DNA from: Pseudomonas viridiflava
Lineage (GTDB): Bacteria > Pseudomonadota > Gammaproteobacteria > Pseudomonadales > Pseudomonadaceae
DNA length: 64,000 nt
Assembly (NCBI RefSeq): GCF_003702045.1
Contig: NZ_RBTP01000012.1
Coordinates: 62,001 to 126,000 of the forward strand
Reading direction: 5' to 3'
Notes under the pieces: model-generated
Told to the model about the DNA's origin: nothing
Database searches by the model: none
What the model saw: the letters and a program-made list of their open reading frames with translations, nothing else
Part shown: positions 34,394 to 55,572 of the stretch, piece by piece
Layout: each line of letters begins with the position of its first letter
Numbering within the stretch: the stretch's first letter is position 1
Program-made: the position numbers and the translations under genes

Positions 34394-37300
34394 TCAGAAC
34401 TGCCAGTCCAGCGACAGGCCGACGCCATGCGTCTTGTCGCGTGAACCCAGCAGGCCGTTGTAGTCCAGATTGACCCGTGCGTCCTTGCCCAATGCAAGAC
34501 TTGCGCGTGCGCCAACCACTGCCGCATCACGGTCCATCGAAACGCTTTGCACCGCAAACGTGTTCACCCCGCTGGCAAACGCCAGGTGTTGTTCGGACGA
34601 GGTATCGCTGAGGTTGTGCTGCCAGCCCAGGGTCGCCGAAACGTCCAGTTTCTGGGTGTCGTTGAGGTTGAAGCGATTGCCTGCGCGCATACCCAGCGTA
34701 GACAGCACGGTGTCGCGGGTATCGTCGCTCCCCTTGAGTGCCGTCGCGCCGCCTTTTTCGGTGAAGCTGTCGCTGTCCAGATGCACATATGCCAGGTTGG
34801 CGAACGGCTCCAGCGCCAGCGGTTGCAGGTTTAGGCGGTACGCGGCCTCGGTGAAGACCTGAGTGGACTGCGCATCACGCTTGACCTTCTGACGGTCCGA
34901 GAACGCACCGAACTGCAGGTCACGCTTTACGTCGATTCGATGCCAGCTGTGAGATGCGCCCGCTGTGAGACGCATCGCGCCCTGCTCATGCCCGATGTAC
35001 GCACCCAGGTGATAGCTGTCTGCCGAGGCTCGCGAATGGGTGTCATCACCCAGACTCAACGACGTGTCGCTGTAACCGGCCATTGCGCCGAGACGCGTGT
35101 GGTCGCTGATCAGACCGTCGACCCCTGCGAGCAGGCCGCCCAGCGAGGACGTTGAGCTGGCACCGTCGCTGCTACCGCTGTTCTTGCCCCAGGCACCCAG
35201 CGCCTTGACCCAGACGTTGTTGTCGGCACTGCCCGGCGCAGGCTGGTCGTACAGGCCTTCGACCCGCAAACGATCCCCTACGGCATCGCGCAACTGACGG
35301 CTGTCATTGATCAGTTGCGTTGCGATGGCCGGATGCACTTCCCCCGACAATTGCGTAAACGCACGACGGGCCGTGGCAGTGTCCGGGCTCAGTGCGATGC
35401 TCTCGTAAACCGCATTGCCTGCACCCAATTGCTCGGCGGCCGACGCCACGCTGCGCTGATTGGAGGTTTGAGCCGCGCTGGCGAAACTGTCGCCGTTACG
35501 CTCGACTGCCAGTGTGATACCGGTGCCGGTGTAGGTCAGGTTACCGTCCAGAAACGTAGAACCCGTCAACACCGAGCCGAACTGGCCTTGAACGCCACCT
35601 GCCGCCTGCAGCACATCGAACGGGCGGTTGAGCACGCTGCCGGTCTGGCTGCCGTTCAGCAGCGATGGGTCGTTCTCCAGGGACAAGGCCATGTTGGCCC
35701 CGGTCACGGTGGCCTGACCGCCGACCACCAGGCGGTCGCTGCCGACGGGAGACAGCTCGACCGCGTACGTGGAGCCCGGCGCCAACAGCAGATTGCCGGC
35801 CACTTGCAGTGTGCCGATCGAATTGCCCGGCGCGACAGTACCACCACGGTTGGCGGTCAGCGCGCCAACGCTGCCGTTGCCGCCCAGTACACCGTTTTCA
35901 TTGACGGTCACCGCCGAGGCAAGCGAGCCGTTGATGGCCAGACGACCCTGATTGACCAGCGTCGGTCCGCTGTAGGTATTAGCCCCGGTCAGGACCAGCG
36001 TGCCGATGCCTTGTTTGGTCAGGCCGCCATGCCCGGCAATGTTGTTACTCCAGACGTCCAGTCCGCACTGAGGTCCGCTGCACGTACGCTGTGTCGGCTT
36101 GCCCGCGTCGACCACCGCACCGATTCCCGGCAGGTCGGCAACGAACTGGCTGTCACCGTAGGCCCCGTCGATACGAAACTCGGCTGGAATATCCGCCTCG
36201 GTCACCAGCATGCTCGGGCCGTTGACGGCCTTGCCCAGGTTGATCATGCCCCAGCCGTACAGGGCATCAACGCCCGGCGCACCCAGGTCGGTGGCGGTGG
36301 TCTTCAATACATCGGCCACTTGTGCGCCGGTCATGTAGGGGAAGCGTTCCATCAGCACAGCCATGCTGCCCGCCACATGGGGAGCAGCCATCGACGTGCC
36401 GTTCTTGTTGGCCCAGTCGTTAGTCAGGTTTTCGAGGCTGTTGCCATTGATGACCGAGCTGAAGATCCGTGTGCCCGGTGCCGAGACGCAGAAACTGGCG
36501 GTATAGCCGCAACGTGAGGAGAACGTACTCAGCGTGTAGGGCGTCGTCGCGGCAGCGGCCGCATTCGGGTTTATTTGCAGCGCCGCAACCGTCAGCCAGT
36601 TCGGCGCGATTTCCGGCACGAAATAGCCCAGCCCGGCCATTGCGTCGGGGTTGTTCAGGTTGTAGTCGTTGCCTGCTGCGAAGATCGTCACCACGCCGCT
36701 GCGTGCCGCGTCGATAGCGCCCTGATACGCGCCACCTGGACGCGTGCCGAGGATCTGCCGAATCTGGTCGAATTGCAGTTGCGCATCCTGCACGGTGAAG
36801 TGCGGAAACGCCGGATCCTTGCCGCCCTGATCAAACCGGTCGGTGATGCCAATGCCCCAACTGTTATTGATGAGTCGCGCGCCGCTGTTGACCAGTGCAT
36901 TCCACCCGGCCTGATACACCGCGCCGTCGTTGCCCAGCACGATGCCGTCTTCGGGGCCTGGATCGCCGTTGTCGGCGCTGATGATCTGAGCGTTGAAGGC
37001 AACGCCATGCATCGGCCCGCCATCGCGACTGCCGCCTGCGATACCGCCCACATGCGTGCCGTGGTTACCCAGTTTGCCACCCGAGTCCAGGGTGGGCGCG
37101 CCGTCGTAACGAAACGCGTCGCCAGCCTTCACCGGAATGTAGGGGTCGGTGTACTCGCGAATGCCGCTCGTGACCAGATTGACCACTTTGTTCGTGCCCG
37201 AGAATTCCGGGTGCGGCGCGTAGACCGGCTGGTCGAAAATCCCCAGTTTGATGTCCTTGCCGGTGTAGCCAGCCGCATAGGCCTGGTCGGCGTTGATAGC

Positions 37301-37507
37301 GCCCAGGCCCCAGTCGGCATTGAACTCGGCACTGCGCCAACTGGCAGCGTTGCCCGGTTGTCCGGCTTCTGCATAAGGCGCCGCCTGGGCAACGCTCATG
37401 GTGGCGAGATAGACAGCCAATGCCCCGCAGGAGGCGCGGTTGATCGCCCTGATGGAATGACGAAGGGAGGTGACAGAGGTCTGTCGAGTGGTGAATGCAT
37501 CTTTCAT
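34394..37507 (-). CDS. Subtilisin-like (S8) autotransporter serine protease 1
   Basis: A 1037-residue type V secreted protein. After a signal peptide (ending ...YLATMSVAQA), the passenger has a subtilisin domain (about residues 55-430): Asp in GIFDQPVYAPHPEF, His in GNHGTHVGGIAGG and Ser in GTSMAAPHVAG. An autotransporter-repeat segment follows (GTLVLTGANTYSGPTLVNQGRL, APGNSIGTLQVAGNLLL), then the C-terminal beta-barrel ending SLDWQF with the terminal Phe. The substrate is unknown. The paralogue upstream is about 50% alike in the barrel by eye and stands 90 bases away, on the same strand. Note the first catalytic Asp is in a DQP rather than DTG/DSG context. Confidence 0.9.
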   Translation of the reverse strand: MKDAFTTRQTSVTSLRHSIRAINRASCGALAVYLATMSVAQAAPYAEAGQPGNAASWRSAEFNADWGLGAINADQAYAAGYTGKDIKLGIFDQPVYAPHPEFSGTNKVVNLVTSGIREYTDPYIPVKAGDAFRYDGAPTLDSGGKLGNHGTHVGGIAGGSRDGGPMHGVAFNAQIISADNGDPGPEDGIVLGNDGAVYQAGWNALVNSGARLINNSWGIGITDRFDQGGKDPAFPHFTVQDAQLQFDQIRQILGTRPGGAYQGAIDAARSGVVTIFAAGNDYNLNNPDAMAGLGYFVPEIAPNWLTVAALQINPNAAAAATTPYTLSTFSSRCGYTASFCVSAPGTRIFSSVINGNSLENLTNDWANKNGTSMAAPHVAGSMAVLMERFPYMTGAQVADVLKTTATDLGAPGVDALYGWGMINLGKAVNGPSMLVTEADIPAEFRIDGAYGDSQFVADLPGIGAVVDAGKPTQRTCSGPQCGLDVWSNNIAGHGGLTKQGIGTLVLTGANTYSGPTLVNQGRLAINGSLASAVTVNENGVLGGNGSVGALTANRGGTVAPGNSIGTLQVAGNLLLAPGSTYAVELSPVGSDRLVVGGQATVTGANMALSLENDPSLLNGSQTGSVLNRPFDVLQAAGGVQGQFGSVLTGSTFLDGNLTYTGTGITLAVERNGDSFASAAQTSNQRSVASAAEQLGAGNAVYESIALSPDTATARRAFTQLSGEVHPAIATQLINDSRQLRDAVGDRLRVEGLYDQPAPGSADNNVWVKALGAWGKNSGSSDGASSTSSLGGLLAGVDGLISDHTRLGAMAGYSDTSLSLGDDTHSRASADSYHLGAYIGHEQGAMRLTAGASHSWHRIDVKRDLQFGAFSDRQKVKRDAQSTQVFTEAAYRLNLQPLALEPFANLAYVHLDSDSFTEKGGATALKGSDDTRDTVLSTLGMRAGNRFNLNDTQKLDVSATLGWQHNLSDTSSEQHLAFASGVNTFAVQSVSMDRDAAVVGARASLALGKDARVNLDYNGLLGSRDKTHGVGLSLDWQF

Positions 37508-37597
37508 GAAAACTACCGTCCTTAGTTAACGCACACAAAGCTGCTCGCGCATGCATCTGCATGCGCGTGGTTCTTTGAATCCAGAGGGGTTGCGGAA

Positions 37598-40500
37598 TCA
37601 GAACTGCCAGTTGAGGCTCAGCCCGACGCCGTGGCTTTTTTCGCGGCTGGCCAGTTGGCCGGTGTAGTCCAGGCTCACCCTGGCGTCCTTGCTCACTGCC
37701 AGGCTGGCATGAGCGCCGACCAGCGCGGCGTTGCGCACCAGTGGCGAGCTCTCGACACCGAAGCTTGCGCCACTGGAAGCGAAGGCCAGGTGCTGTTGCG
37801 AGTCGGTGTCGCTCAAGTTGTGTTGCCAGCCGAGGCTGCCGGACAGGTCGAGTTTCTGTTGATCGGTCAGTGCAATGGTTTTCAACGCCCGCACGCCAAG
37901 GGTGCTGAGCACCGCATCGCGTTTGTCACGACCGGCCGACAGCGCCGCTGCATCGCCTTTCTCGGTAAAGCCATCGGTTGCCAGATGCACATATGCGAGG
38001 TTGGCGAACGGTTCAAGTGTCGCCGGCTCCAAGCGGATGCGATACGCCGCCTCGGTGAACACCTGTGCGGTCTGGGCGTCGTGCTTCGTTGTTTCCCGAC
38101 CGCCCGCGCCGCCCACCTGCACGTCACGTTTGGCATCGATGCGGTGCCAGCTGTAGGCACTGCCGAGCGTGAGGCGCAGCGCGCCCATCTCATGCCCGAC
38201 GTAGGCGCCCAAATGGTAACTGTCTATCGACGCACGTGAATGGGTGCCCGATCCCATGTTCAGGGAGCTGTCGCTGTAGCCTGCCACCAGACCCATTCGC
38301 GTGTCGTCCGCTACGTTGCCGTCGACACCGGCCAGCAGGCCGCCAATCGACGTGGTGTAGCCGGCGGTGTCGTTGCGTGAGTCAGTCTTGCCCCATGCGC
38401 CCAGCGCCTTGATCCAGACATTATCTTGTGCTGCGGTGTTGCCATCGGTGCCCAACGCGCTGGAGCCCAGGCGTTCGCCGACGGCGTCACGCACATGGCG
38501 ACTGTCATTGATCAGCACCGTGCCGATAGCAGGATAGATTTCCCCGGAGAGTTGCTGAAAGCTGTTTCGGGCCGCAGCGGCGGTGGGGGAGAGGAGCAGG
38601 TTTTCGTACACGGCATTGCCGGCGCCCAATTGCTCGGCCGCAGTGGCGACCGCCGCCTGATTGGGCGTCTGTGCCACGCTGTCGAATGCAGCCGAGCGCT
38701 CGATGTTGAGCGCAACGCCGGTGGCTGAGTAGTCGAGTCGGCCACCCAGAAACGCATAGTTGGACGTCACGTTGCCGAACTGACCATTGATGCCGTTGGC
38801 CGCTTGCAACACGTTGTACTGTCGGCCATCCAGCGTCTGGCCAGGCGCGGCGTTCAGGGCGATAGGTGTCTCGTCCAGTGCCAGTGACATGTTGGCGCCT
38901 GACACGGTCGCACTGCCGGTCGCGACGATGCGATCGCTGGCCGTCGGCGACAGCTCCACGGCGTAGGTCGATCCCGGCTCGAAAGCCACGTTGCCATTGA
39001 CCTGCAAGGTGCCGATGGAATTACCCGGCGCGACGATGCCACCGCTGCGAGCGGTCAGCCCGCCGATCTGCCCGTTGCCGCCCAGCGTGCCGCCTGCGTT
39101 GACTTGCACGCTTGAGGTGAGCGAGCCATCGACGGACAGCAGGCCGCCATTGACCACCGTGTCGCCACGGTACGTGTTGATGCCCGAAAGAATCAGCCTG
39201 CCATTGCCGGACTTGATCAGGCTGCCTTGATACTGGCGCTGCGCAGCCGCTGCGGCGCGAGCGGTGCCGAACGCGTAATCGGTCTGGTCCTGCTGACTGG
39301 CGGTGCTGGCAACACCGTTCTGCCAGCCTCTGCTGACCAGTGTCTGTTGCCAGACGGTCTGTTCGGCGCGGTCTTCTGATTGGCGCTGGATCAGCGCCTG
39401 ATCTGAGATGTCGTTGCTCCAGACGTCGGTCTGGCCTGCGCCGAGTGTGGCATTGAAGGTGCCGAGCAACTGGCCTGGACCACGCATGGCGCGCTCCAGA
39501 TTGGCCACGCCCCAGCCAACGCTGCTGGTCGGTGCCTGAGTGACAGAGCCGTCGAGCTGTGTCGCGGTGGTCAACAGCACCTGCAACGCCTGCTCGTTAT
39601 TCATGTATGGAAAGCGCTCCATCACCAACGCCAGTGCACCGGTGGCGTGTGGCGCGGACATCGAGGTGCCGGACTTGATCCCGTAGCCACCGTCCGGCAC
39701 CGTGCCGTTGATCAGGCGTCCCGGCATGGTGATGCACCAGTACTTGGCAATGCCGCACTGGTTGTAGCGCTGGCCATTGGTGCTGTCCAGGCCCGAGACG
39801 GCCAGCCAGTGGCCTTCCAGGTCCGGTTGAAAGTAGGGCAGGGCAGAGCGCACGCTGGCATTGGCGTAACCGCTGTTGCCCGCGCTGAATACGTTGATCA
39901 CGCCGTTGCGCGAGACATTCGCCGCTTCGTCCAGCCAGGTGCCGCGGTTGTAATGCTGTGCGTAAGCGGCACGCAGGCCGTCGAAGGTGGCGTAAGTGAC
40001 GTCCGATGGCTGGCTGCCCCAACTGTTGTTAATCGCGCGCGCACCGGCGTCGGCCAGCGCGCCGTACACCGCCTTGAAATAACGCGGGTCAGGGCTGGGG
40101 CCAAACAGAAAACTGTCGTTCTTGTTGGTGTTGCCGACGTAGACCTGCGCGTTGTACGCCACGCCATGCACCCCGACGCCATCGCGGGCCGCACCCATCG
40201 TACCGGTCACATGAGTGCCGTGGGTGTCATTGTTCGGGTTGAGCGCGCCGGTGACGCTGAAGGGCGAACCATCGACGTAAGTGCCGCTGGCGGTGACCGC
40301 ATGGAAGCGCGATGGGCTGGCTTCCGGGTGAGAGGGGTCGAAGCCGGAGTCCAGCGCACCGATCTTGACGCCAGCGCCGGTGATGCCCGCCGCATACGCC
40401 TGATCGGCCTGAATACGCCCAAGCCCCCAGTCACTCTGGAACTCGGCGGACCGCCAGCTGGCAGCGTCCCCCAACTTGCCCTGTTCAACATAGTCTGCGT

Positions 40501-40600
40501 ACGCAGAACAGCCGAAGGTCAATGAAAGTGCGCAAAGTGCGCCGGTTGTTGCAGGTTTGAAAGAACAACGGACAGCACTAACGGCTTTAGACTTTTGCAT
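37598..40600 (-). CDS. Subtilisin-like (S8) autotransporter serine protease 2
   Basis: A 1000-residue protein with the same layout as its downstream paralogue. The start at 40600 (MQKSKAVSAVRC) is chosen, with AGGTG upstream, to give a signal peptide ending near SAYA. The S8 domain has Asp in GALDSGFDPSHPE, His in DTHGTHVTGTMG and Ser in KSGTSMSAPHATG. A segment GRLILSGINTYRGDTVVNGGLL and the APGNSIGTLQVNGN repeat precede the beta-barrel, which ends SLNWQF. Here the catalytic Asp keeps the usual DSG context. It is the first gene of the tandem pair; both face away from the NRPS operon. Passenger target unknown. Confidence 0.9.
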   Translation of the reverse strand: MQKSKAVSAVRCSFKPATTGALCALSLTFGCSAYADYVEQGKLGDAASWRSAEFQSDWGLGRIQADQAYAAGITGAGVKIGALDSGFDPSHPEASPSRFHAVTASGTYVDGSPFSVTGALNPNNDTHGTHVTGTMGAARDGVGVHGVAYNAQVYVGNTNKNDSFLFGPSPDPRYFKAVYGALADAGARAINNSWGSQPSDVTYATFDGLRAAYAQHYNRGTWLDEAANVSRNGVINVFSAGNSGYANASVRSALPYFQPDLEGHWLAVSGLDSTNGQRYNQCGIAKYWCITMPGRLINGTVPDGGYGIKSGTSMSAPHATGALALVMERFPYMNNEQALQVLLTTATQLDGSVTQAPTSSVGWGVANLERAMRGPGQLLGTFNATLGAGQTDVWSNDISDQALIQRQSEDRAEQTVWQQTLVSRGWQNGVASTASQQDQTDYAFGTARAAAAAQRQYQGSLIKSGNGRLILSGINTYRGDTVVNGGLLSVDGSLTSSVQVNAGGTLGGNGQIGGLTARSGGIVAPGNSIGTLQVNGNVAFEPGSTYAVELSPTASDRIVATGSATVSGANMSLALDETPIALNAAPGQTLDGRQYNVLQAANGINGQFGNVTSNYAFLGGRLDYSATGVALNIERSAAFDSVAQTPNQAAVATAAEQLGAGNAVYENLLLSPTAAAARNSFQQLSGEIYPAIGTVLINDSRHVRDAVGERLGSSALGTDGNTAAQDNVWIKALGAWGKTDSRNDTAGYTTSIGGLLAGVDGNVADDTRMGLVAGYSDSSLNMGSGTHSRASIDSYHLGAYVGHEMGALRLTLGSAYSWHRIDAKRDVQVGGAGGRETTKHDAQTAQVFTEAAYRIRLEPATLEPFANLAYVHLATDGFTEKGDAAALSAGRDKRDAVLSTLGVRALKTIALTDQQKLDLSGSLGWQHNLSDTDSQQHLAFASSGASFGVESSPLVRNAALVGAHASLAVSKDARVSLDYTGQLASREKSHGVGLSLNWQF

Positions 40601-41620
40601 CCATGCACACCTGTAAAGTGAGTAGCTCCCTATCGAGCGCCGTAAGAACATAATCCTGGCTTAAACACTTGGCAACAGATTTGTTTCAGTTCGGATACAA
40701 CTTGGCCTTCATTGATCCGGTCTATGAAGGCTGATCCGTTAGCGTTATATCCTGTTGAAAAATTGAACGATTTTTTCAGTGACTGATCACCGTGTATGCG
40801 TGAGGTAGTGGCTATTTAATTGCACGCGCCGCGCCGGGTGTGTGGCGACCGGGCTGGTCTGTCGTTACGGAAGTTGCACAGAAGTGCGGGTGAATCATTA
40901 TTAGAAATAGGCTTAACCCACCTAACAAAATCGTTTTTTGTCAGACAATAAGTGTGGCCCGCCATGCCCGCTTATGGTGCATGTAAAGACTTTAAGTCTT
41001 CCGGAAAGGCAGTGTTTGATCTTGAATGGCCACTAGTGCTGTTCGTCGGTAGTGACCGTGAAGCGTTAAATCCCGTTCACGTAGGCAATAAATAAGCAAT
41101 TCAACAGGTTACGGTTAACGTCCGGCGCTCTTTCATCTGCGCAGTGCTGTATTGAGCGTAGAAACGTGTCCGGTTTGTAACTTTTTGTTTGCCTCGTCGC
41201 TTAAGTTCATGGTTATTATCGGCGGCGCTCAGGGCCAAGATCCCGGCGTCAAGGATTGTCACGGGTTTACCGACCCGACAATCGCAGCCGATCGGGACCA
41301 CCCTGGCGCTGACACCCCTGCGCAGGCCGTTCCCCATCGTTGACCCTCAAACGGATAATGAGGTTTCAATTGATCACGCGGTATGCACTCGTCATTTCAA
41401 AGAACATAGCGACTGAAGTCGCCAATAATTGCGCCCCTTTCCTCGCCATGACCGTTCGCGCTCATACCCGCAGAAGCGACGTGAGCCCACGGGCGCGCGC
41501 TGCTCCCTCTCCCTGATACCCGACGCTGATCCCGACATTTCCTTGTCCGGTCTTGCAAGCGGTGAGGTCGATTTTCCGGCCTGCTGATAAAAATAACGTT
41601 GTCATGGACGGTAGCTTTCG
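40601..41620. promoter_or_regulatory. 1-kb non-coding region between autotransporters and NRPS operon
   Basis: About 1020 bases between divergent transcription units, with AT content clearly higher than the flanks in 40650-41100. A small inverted repeat, AAGACTT-T-AAGTCTT (40986-41000), is present. No gene and no trace of the missing half of the first condensation domain is visible in any frame. The NRPS promoter must lie here, but I could not fix it; no convincing LuxR-type, Fur or sigma-54 site was found. Confidence 0.6.
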
Positions 41621-51456
<9,836 letters not shown>

Positions 51457-51460
<4 letters not shown>

Positions 51461-54400
51461 ACGCCTATCAATTGCTGGAGCTGTTCGACCGCCATGCCGT
51501 TGCGCTGGAAGTGGAGGGCGACAAGCTGCGCTGCAAGGCGCCGCGTGGATTTCTAACGGACGAAATGTTGCAGGCGCTCAAGCTGCACAAGCTGGAATTG
51601 ATTGCCCTGCTGAGCGGTGCCGACCCCGCCGCGATCCCTCGACGCACCGAGGTCCAGGCCGATTACCCGCTGTCGTTCTCCCAGCGTCAGCTGTGGTTTC
51701 TCGATCAACTGGAACCAGGTAATGCGTTCTATAACGTGCCCACCGCCATCACCCTGAAAGGGCGGCTGGACGTGGCGGTGCTGGAGAAGGCGCTGAATGA
51801 GCTGATCGCCCGCCACAGTATCCTGCGCACGACCTTTTGCAGCGTCGATGGCGAGCCTCGTCAGGTGGTGCACGCCGCCATGCCGCTGACGTTGTCGATG
51901 ACCGATCTGCGTGACGGGGCAGAGGCCGAGCGCGACGCGATGGTCAGGGCTGCCGTCGAGCGCGACGCCAAGGCGCCGTTTGATCTCGGTCGCGGCCCCT
52001 TGCTGCGCGCCTCGCTGCTACGTGTGGCCGAAGACGAATACCTGTGGCTGTACAGCGTGCATCACATCATTGCCGATGGCTGGTCGATGGGCGTGGTGCT
52101 GCAGGAAGTCGCGACGCTGTACGGCGACTTTTTGCGTGGACGCCCCTCAAGCCTTATGCCGCTGCCCGTGCAATACACCGACTACGCCTTTTGGCAGCAG
52201 CAGCGGTTTGGCGGCAGGGCACTGCAAGAACAAGTGGATTTCTGGCAGCGTACGTTGAGCGATGCGCCGCCACTGCTCACGCTGCCCACCGACCGGCCAC
52301 GGCCTAACGTACAGCGCTACGTGGGGGCCACGTTCAGCTCATCGGTTGACCCGGTGACCTTGCGCGCACTGACATCGCTGGGCCGTGAAACCCGTGGCAC
52401 GCTGTTCAATGTTCTGACGGCTGCGCTGTCGGTCGTACTGTGGCGCTACAGCGGGCAGCAGGACCTGTGCATCGGTACGCCGTTCGCTAACCGGGGGCGT
52501 CCCGAGGTCGAGCCGCTGATCGGGCATTTCGTCAACACGCTGGTGATCCGTCAACGCCTGGATCCGCAGCAGACCTTCGCCGAATTGCTGCGCGATGTGC
52601 GCACCACGCTTCTGGAAGTGCATGCTCACCAGGATGTGCCGTTCGACCGCGTCGTCGAAGCGGTCAACCCGCCGCGCGATACCGCCTATTCGCCCTTGTT
52701 TCAAGTGATGCTGGTGTTGCAGAACACCCCCGGCGCTGCGGTCCAACTGCCAGGCCTTGAGATGTCGCCGTATGTGACGGGCAGCGCAACGGCCAAATTC
52801 GATCTGGCCTTTGAGTGGGTCGAGCGCGATGGCAGGCTGAATCTGCTGGTGGAATACAACACCGACCTGTTCGACGTGGCCACCATTGAGCGCCTGAGCG
52901 CTCACTACCGGCACCTTTTGGAGCAGGTCGCGCAGGATGCCAAACAGCCGATTGCCGACCTGCAATTGCTGAGCGAGACCGAGCGCGAGCAGACGCTGCT
53001 GGCGTGGAACCATTCGGCTCCGCTGGCCCAGGCGGCCGACTGCGTACACCGACTGGTCGAGGCCCAGGCTGCGGCGCACCCTGATGCCTGCGCGGTGGTT
53101 TTCGAGGATCAGTCGCTCAGCTACCGCGAACTCAATGAGCAGGCCAACCAGCTGGCGCATCATCTACGTGATATGGGCGTCGGTCCGGATGTGCGCGTGG
53201 CGGTGTGCATCGAACGCTCGCTGGAATTGCCGGTGGCGTTGCTGGCCGTGCTCAAGGCGGGCGGTGCCTACGTGCCGCTGGACCCCGACTATCCGGTGGG
53301 TCGCCTCAGCCACATGCTCAGCGACAGCGCCCCGGCCGTACTGCTGACCCTGGGCAGCGCCCGTGCGATTTTGCGTCAGGCGCAGCAGGACGCCAACCGG
53401 GAAGTGCCAGTGTTCGACGTCCGGGACGATGCCGGGCTGTGGGCCGGGCGCGCCACGTACAACATTGATCCGCACAGTATCGGACTTACCGCTGATCACC
53501 TTGCGTACGTCATCTACACCTCGGGCACCACCGGGCTTCCCAAGGGCGTCATGGTGGGGCATCGGGGCCTGAGCAATCTGCTGCTCTGGTGCCTGCACGT
53601 CTGCGGCGAGTCCGGCGCCATGCTGCACAAGATTCCGTTCGGTTTCGACGCTTCGGCCTGGGAAACCTTCTGGCCGCTGGCCACGGGCGGGCGGCTGGTG
53701 ATTGCGCGTCCCGGCGGGCATTTCGAACCGGGCTATCTGGCGCAGATGGTGCGCGAACAGCGCGTCACGGCGATGGTCTTCGTGCCTGCCATGCTGCAGT
53801 TGTTTCTGGAAGTGGATGAGGTGCTTTCGTGCCAGTCGCTGACGGATGTCTTTAGCGGTGGCGGTGAGCTGTCACCTGCTCTGGCCCGACGTTTTCAGGA
53901 ACGCCTGCCCAATGCTCGCCTGCATAACGTCTATGGCCCGACCGAAACCACCGTCATCAACAGCATCTGGACCCTTGAGCCCGGTGCGCAAGTGCCGGCT
54001 CGTCAATTGCCGATCGGTCGGCCCATCGCCAACAACCGTCTGTACGTGCTGGATGAGCGCGATGCGCCGGTGCCGGTCGGTGTCACCGGCCACTTGCACA
54101 TCGGCGGCGTAGGCGTTGCGCGGGGGTATCTGGGGCTGGACGCGTTGACGGCCGAGCGCTTTATCGACAGTCCGTTCGTGGCCGGTGACCGCCTGTATCG
54201 CAGTGGCGATCTGGCGCGTTATCGCCCGGACGGTCAGGTGGAGTTTCTGGGTCGCAACGATTTTCAGGTCAAGCTGCGCGGTGTGCGTCTGGAGCTTGGC
54301 GAGATCGAAGCGCGGCTGGACATGTTCCCCGCCATTCGCGCCTGCGTGGTGCTGATGGTCGGCGACACGGCGCAGAACCAGCGTCTGGTGGCCTGCTGTG

Positions 54401-55572
54401 TGGCTGATGAAGCGCTGGATGAAGCCGCGCTGCACGCCCACCTGGCGGTAACGCTGTCCAGTGCGGTGCTGCCCAGTGCGTACCTATGGCTGGAAAAACT
54501 GCCGTTGACCGCCAACGGCAAGGTCGACCGTGACGTGCTGGCGGCTCTGGCGGATCAAGACCTGGCCGCACGGCAGGTCAATCTCGGCAGCCCGCGGGAC
54601 CACATTGAACTGGCGCTCTATCAGATCTGGAAGAGCCTGCTGCTGGCGCCGCAGATTGGCATTCGCGACAACTTCTTCAACGTCGGCGGCACCTCGATTG
54701 CGGCGATCAAGATGGCCTACCAGATCGGCCAGACCTTTGCCGTCGAAGTGCCCGTGCGAGTGATCATGGCCCACCCGACCATCGAAACCCTGGGCGGATG
54801 GCTGCGCACCGGCGCTGACCTTGCTGCAGCGCAAGGCAATCTGATCGAATTTCGTCGCGGTGAAGGGCAGCGCAATGTCGTGTGCATTCATCCGGCGGGC
54901 GGGACTGCGTTTTGCTACCTCTCGCTGGCCAAGGTTCTGCCTGAACAGGTCGGCGTCTATGGCGTGCAGTCGCCGGGATTGAACCCGGGGGAGAGCACCG
55001 AGCCCACCGTGGAAGCGATGGCCGAGGCCTACCTGCGCCTGATCGAGCCGCTGACCACCCGGCCGCTGATTCTCACGGGGCTGTCGTTTGGCGGTCTGGT
55101 GGCCTACGAAATGGCCCGACGTTTGACGGCAGCCGGTCATCGTCAGGTGACGGTGGTGCTGCTCGACACCCAGGGGTCGGACGATCCGGGTTTTCGACAG
55201 CAGATCGGCACCGTGGACATGGCTGAGTTTCGCGACAAGCTAGTGCGTTTCAACGGCATGTATCCGGGCATCGAAGATTCGCAAGTCGAGCGCTATTTCC
55301 TCCTCTACAACCACAACCGCCTGGCGATGGCGGCCTACGAGTGCGCCCCGCAGGCTGGCCGGATCGTGCTGATTCAGGCCCGTGAAGGCTTCAGCCGTCG
55401 GCAACTGCATGAACTGCGCGGGTTCTGGCGTCGCCGCGCAGGCGAGGGCTATCTGGCCAGGCTGGTACACGGCGGGCACTGGGACATGCTGGAAAGCGCC
55501 GAAGTGCATCGCGTCTCGCAGGTGCTCAGGCATGAGCTGCAACGTTTCGATGCGCAGGAGGCGACACGATGA
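51457..55572 (+). CDS. NRPS2: docking-C-A-PCP-TE
   Basis: A 1371-residue single-module synthetase with release domain. Residues 1-60 resemble the TubC N-terminal docking domain (VEGDKLRCKAPRGFL, LKLHKLELIALLSG). C follows (about 65-490, HHIIADG at 202-208), then A (520-1020; A3 motif YTSGTTGLPKG; hand-read code DAWVFGVVI, a hydrophobic residue, not firmly assigned), PCP (Ser1080), and a type I thioesterase (1140-1370; Ser1210 in GLSFGG, Asp1237, His1341). It probably accepts the thiazolyl chain of NRPS1 and releases the product. The ATG overlaps the NRPS1 stop (ATGA at 51457) and its own stop overlaps the next gene (ATGA at 55569), so all three are coupled. Confidence 0.93.

Noticed and set aside
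41152..41343. Small open frames in the NRPS leader
   Set aside because: No ribosome site, biased composition, or similarity to known peptides; frames on both strands look random.
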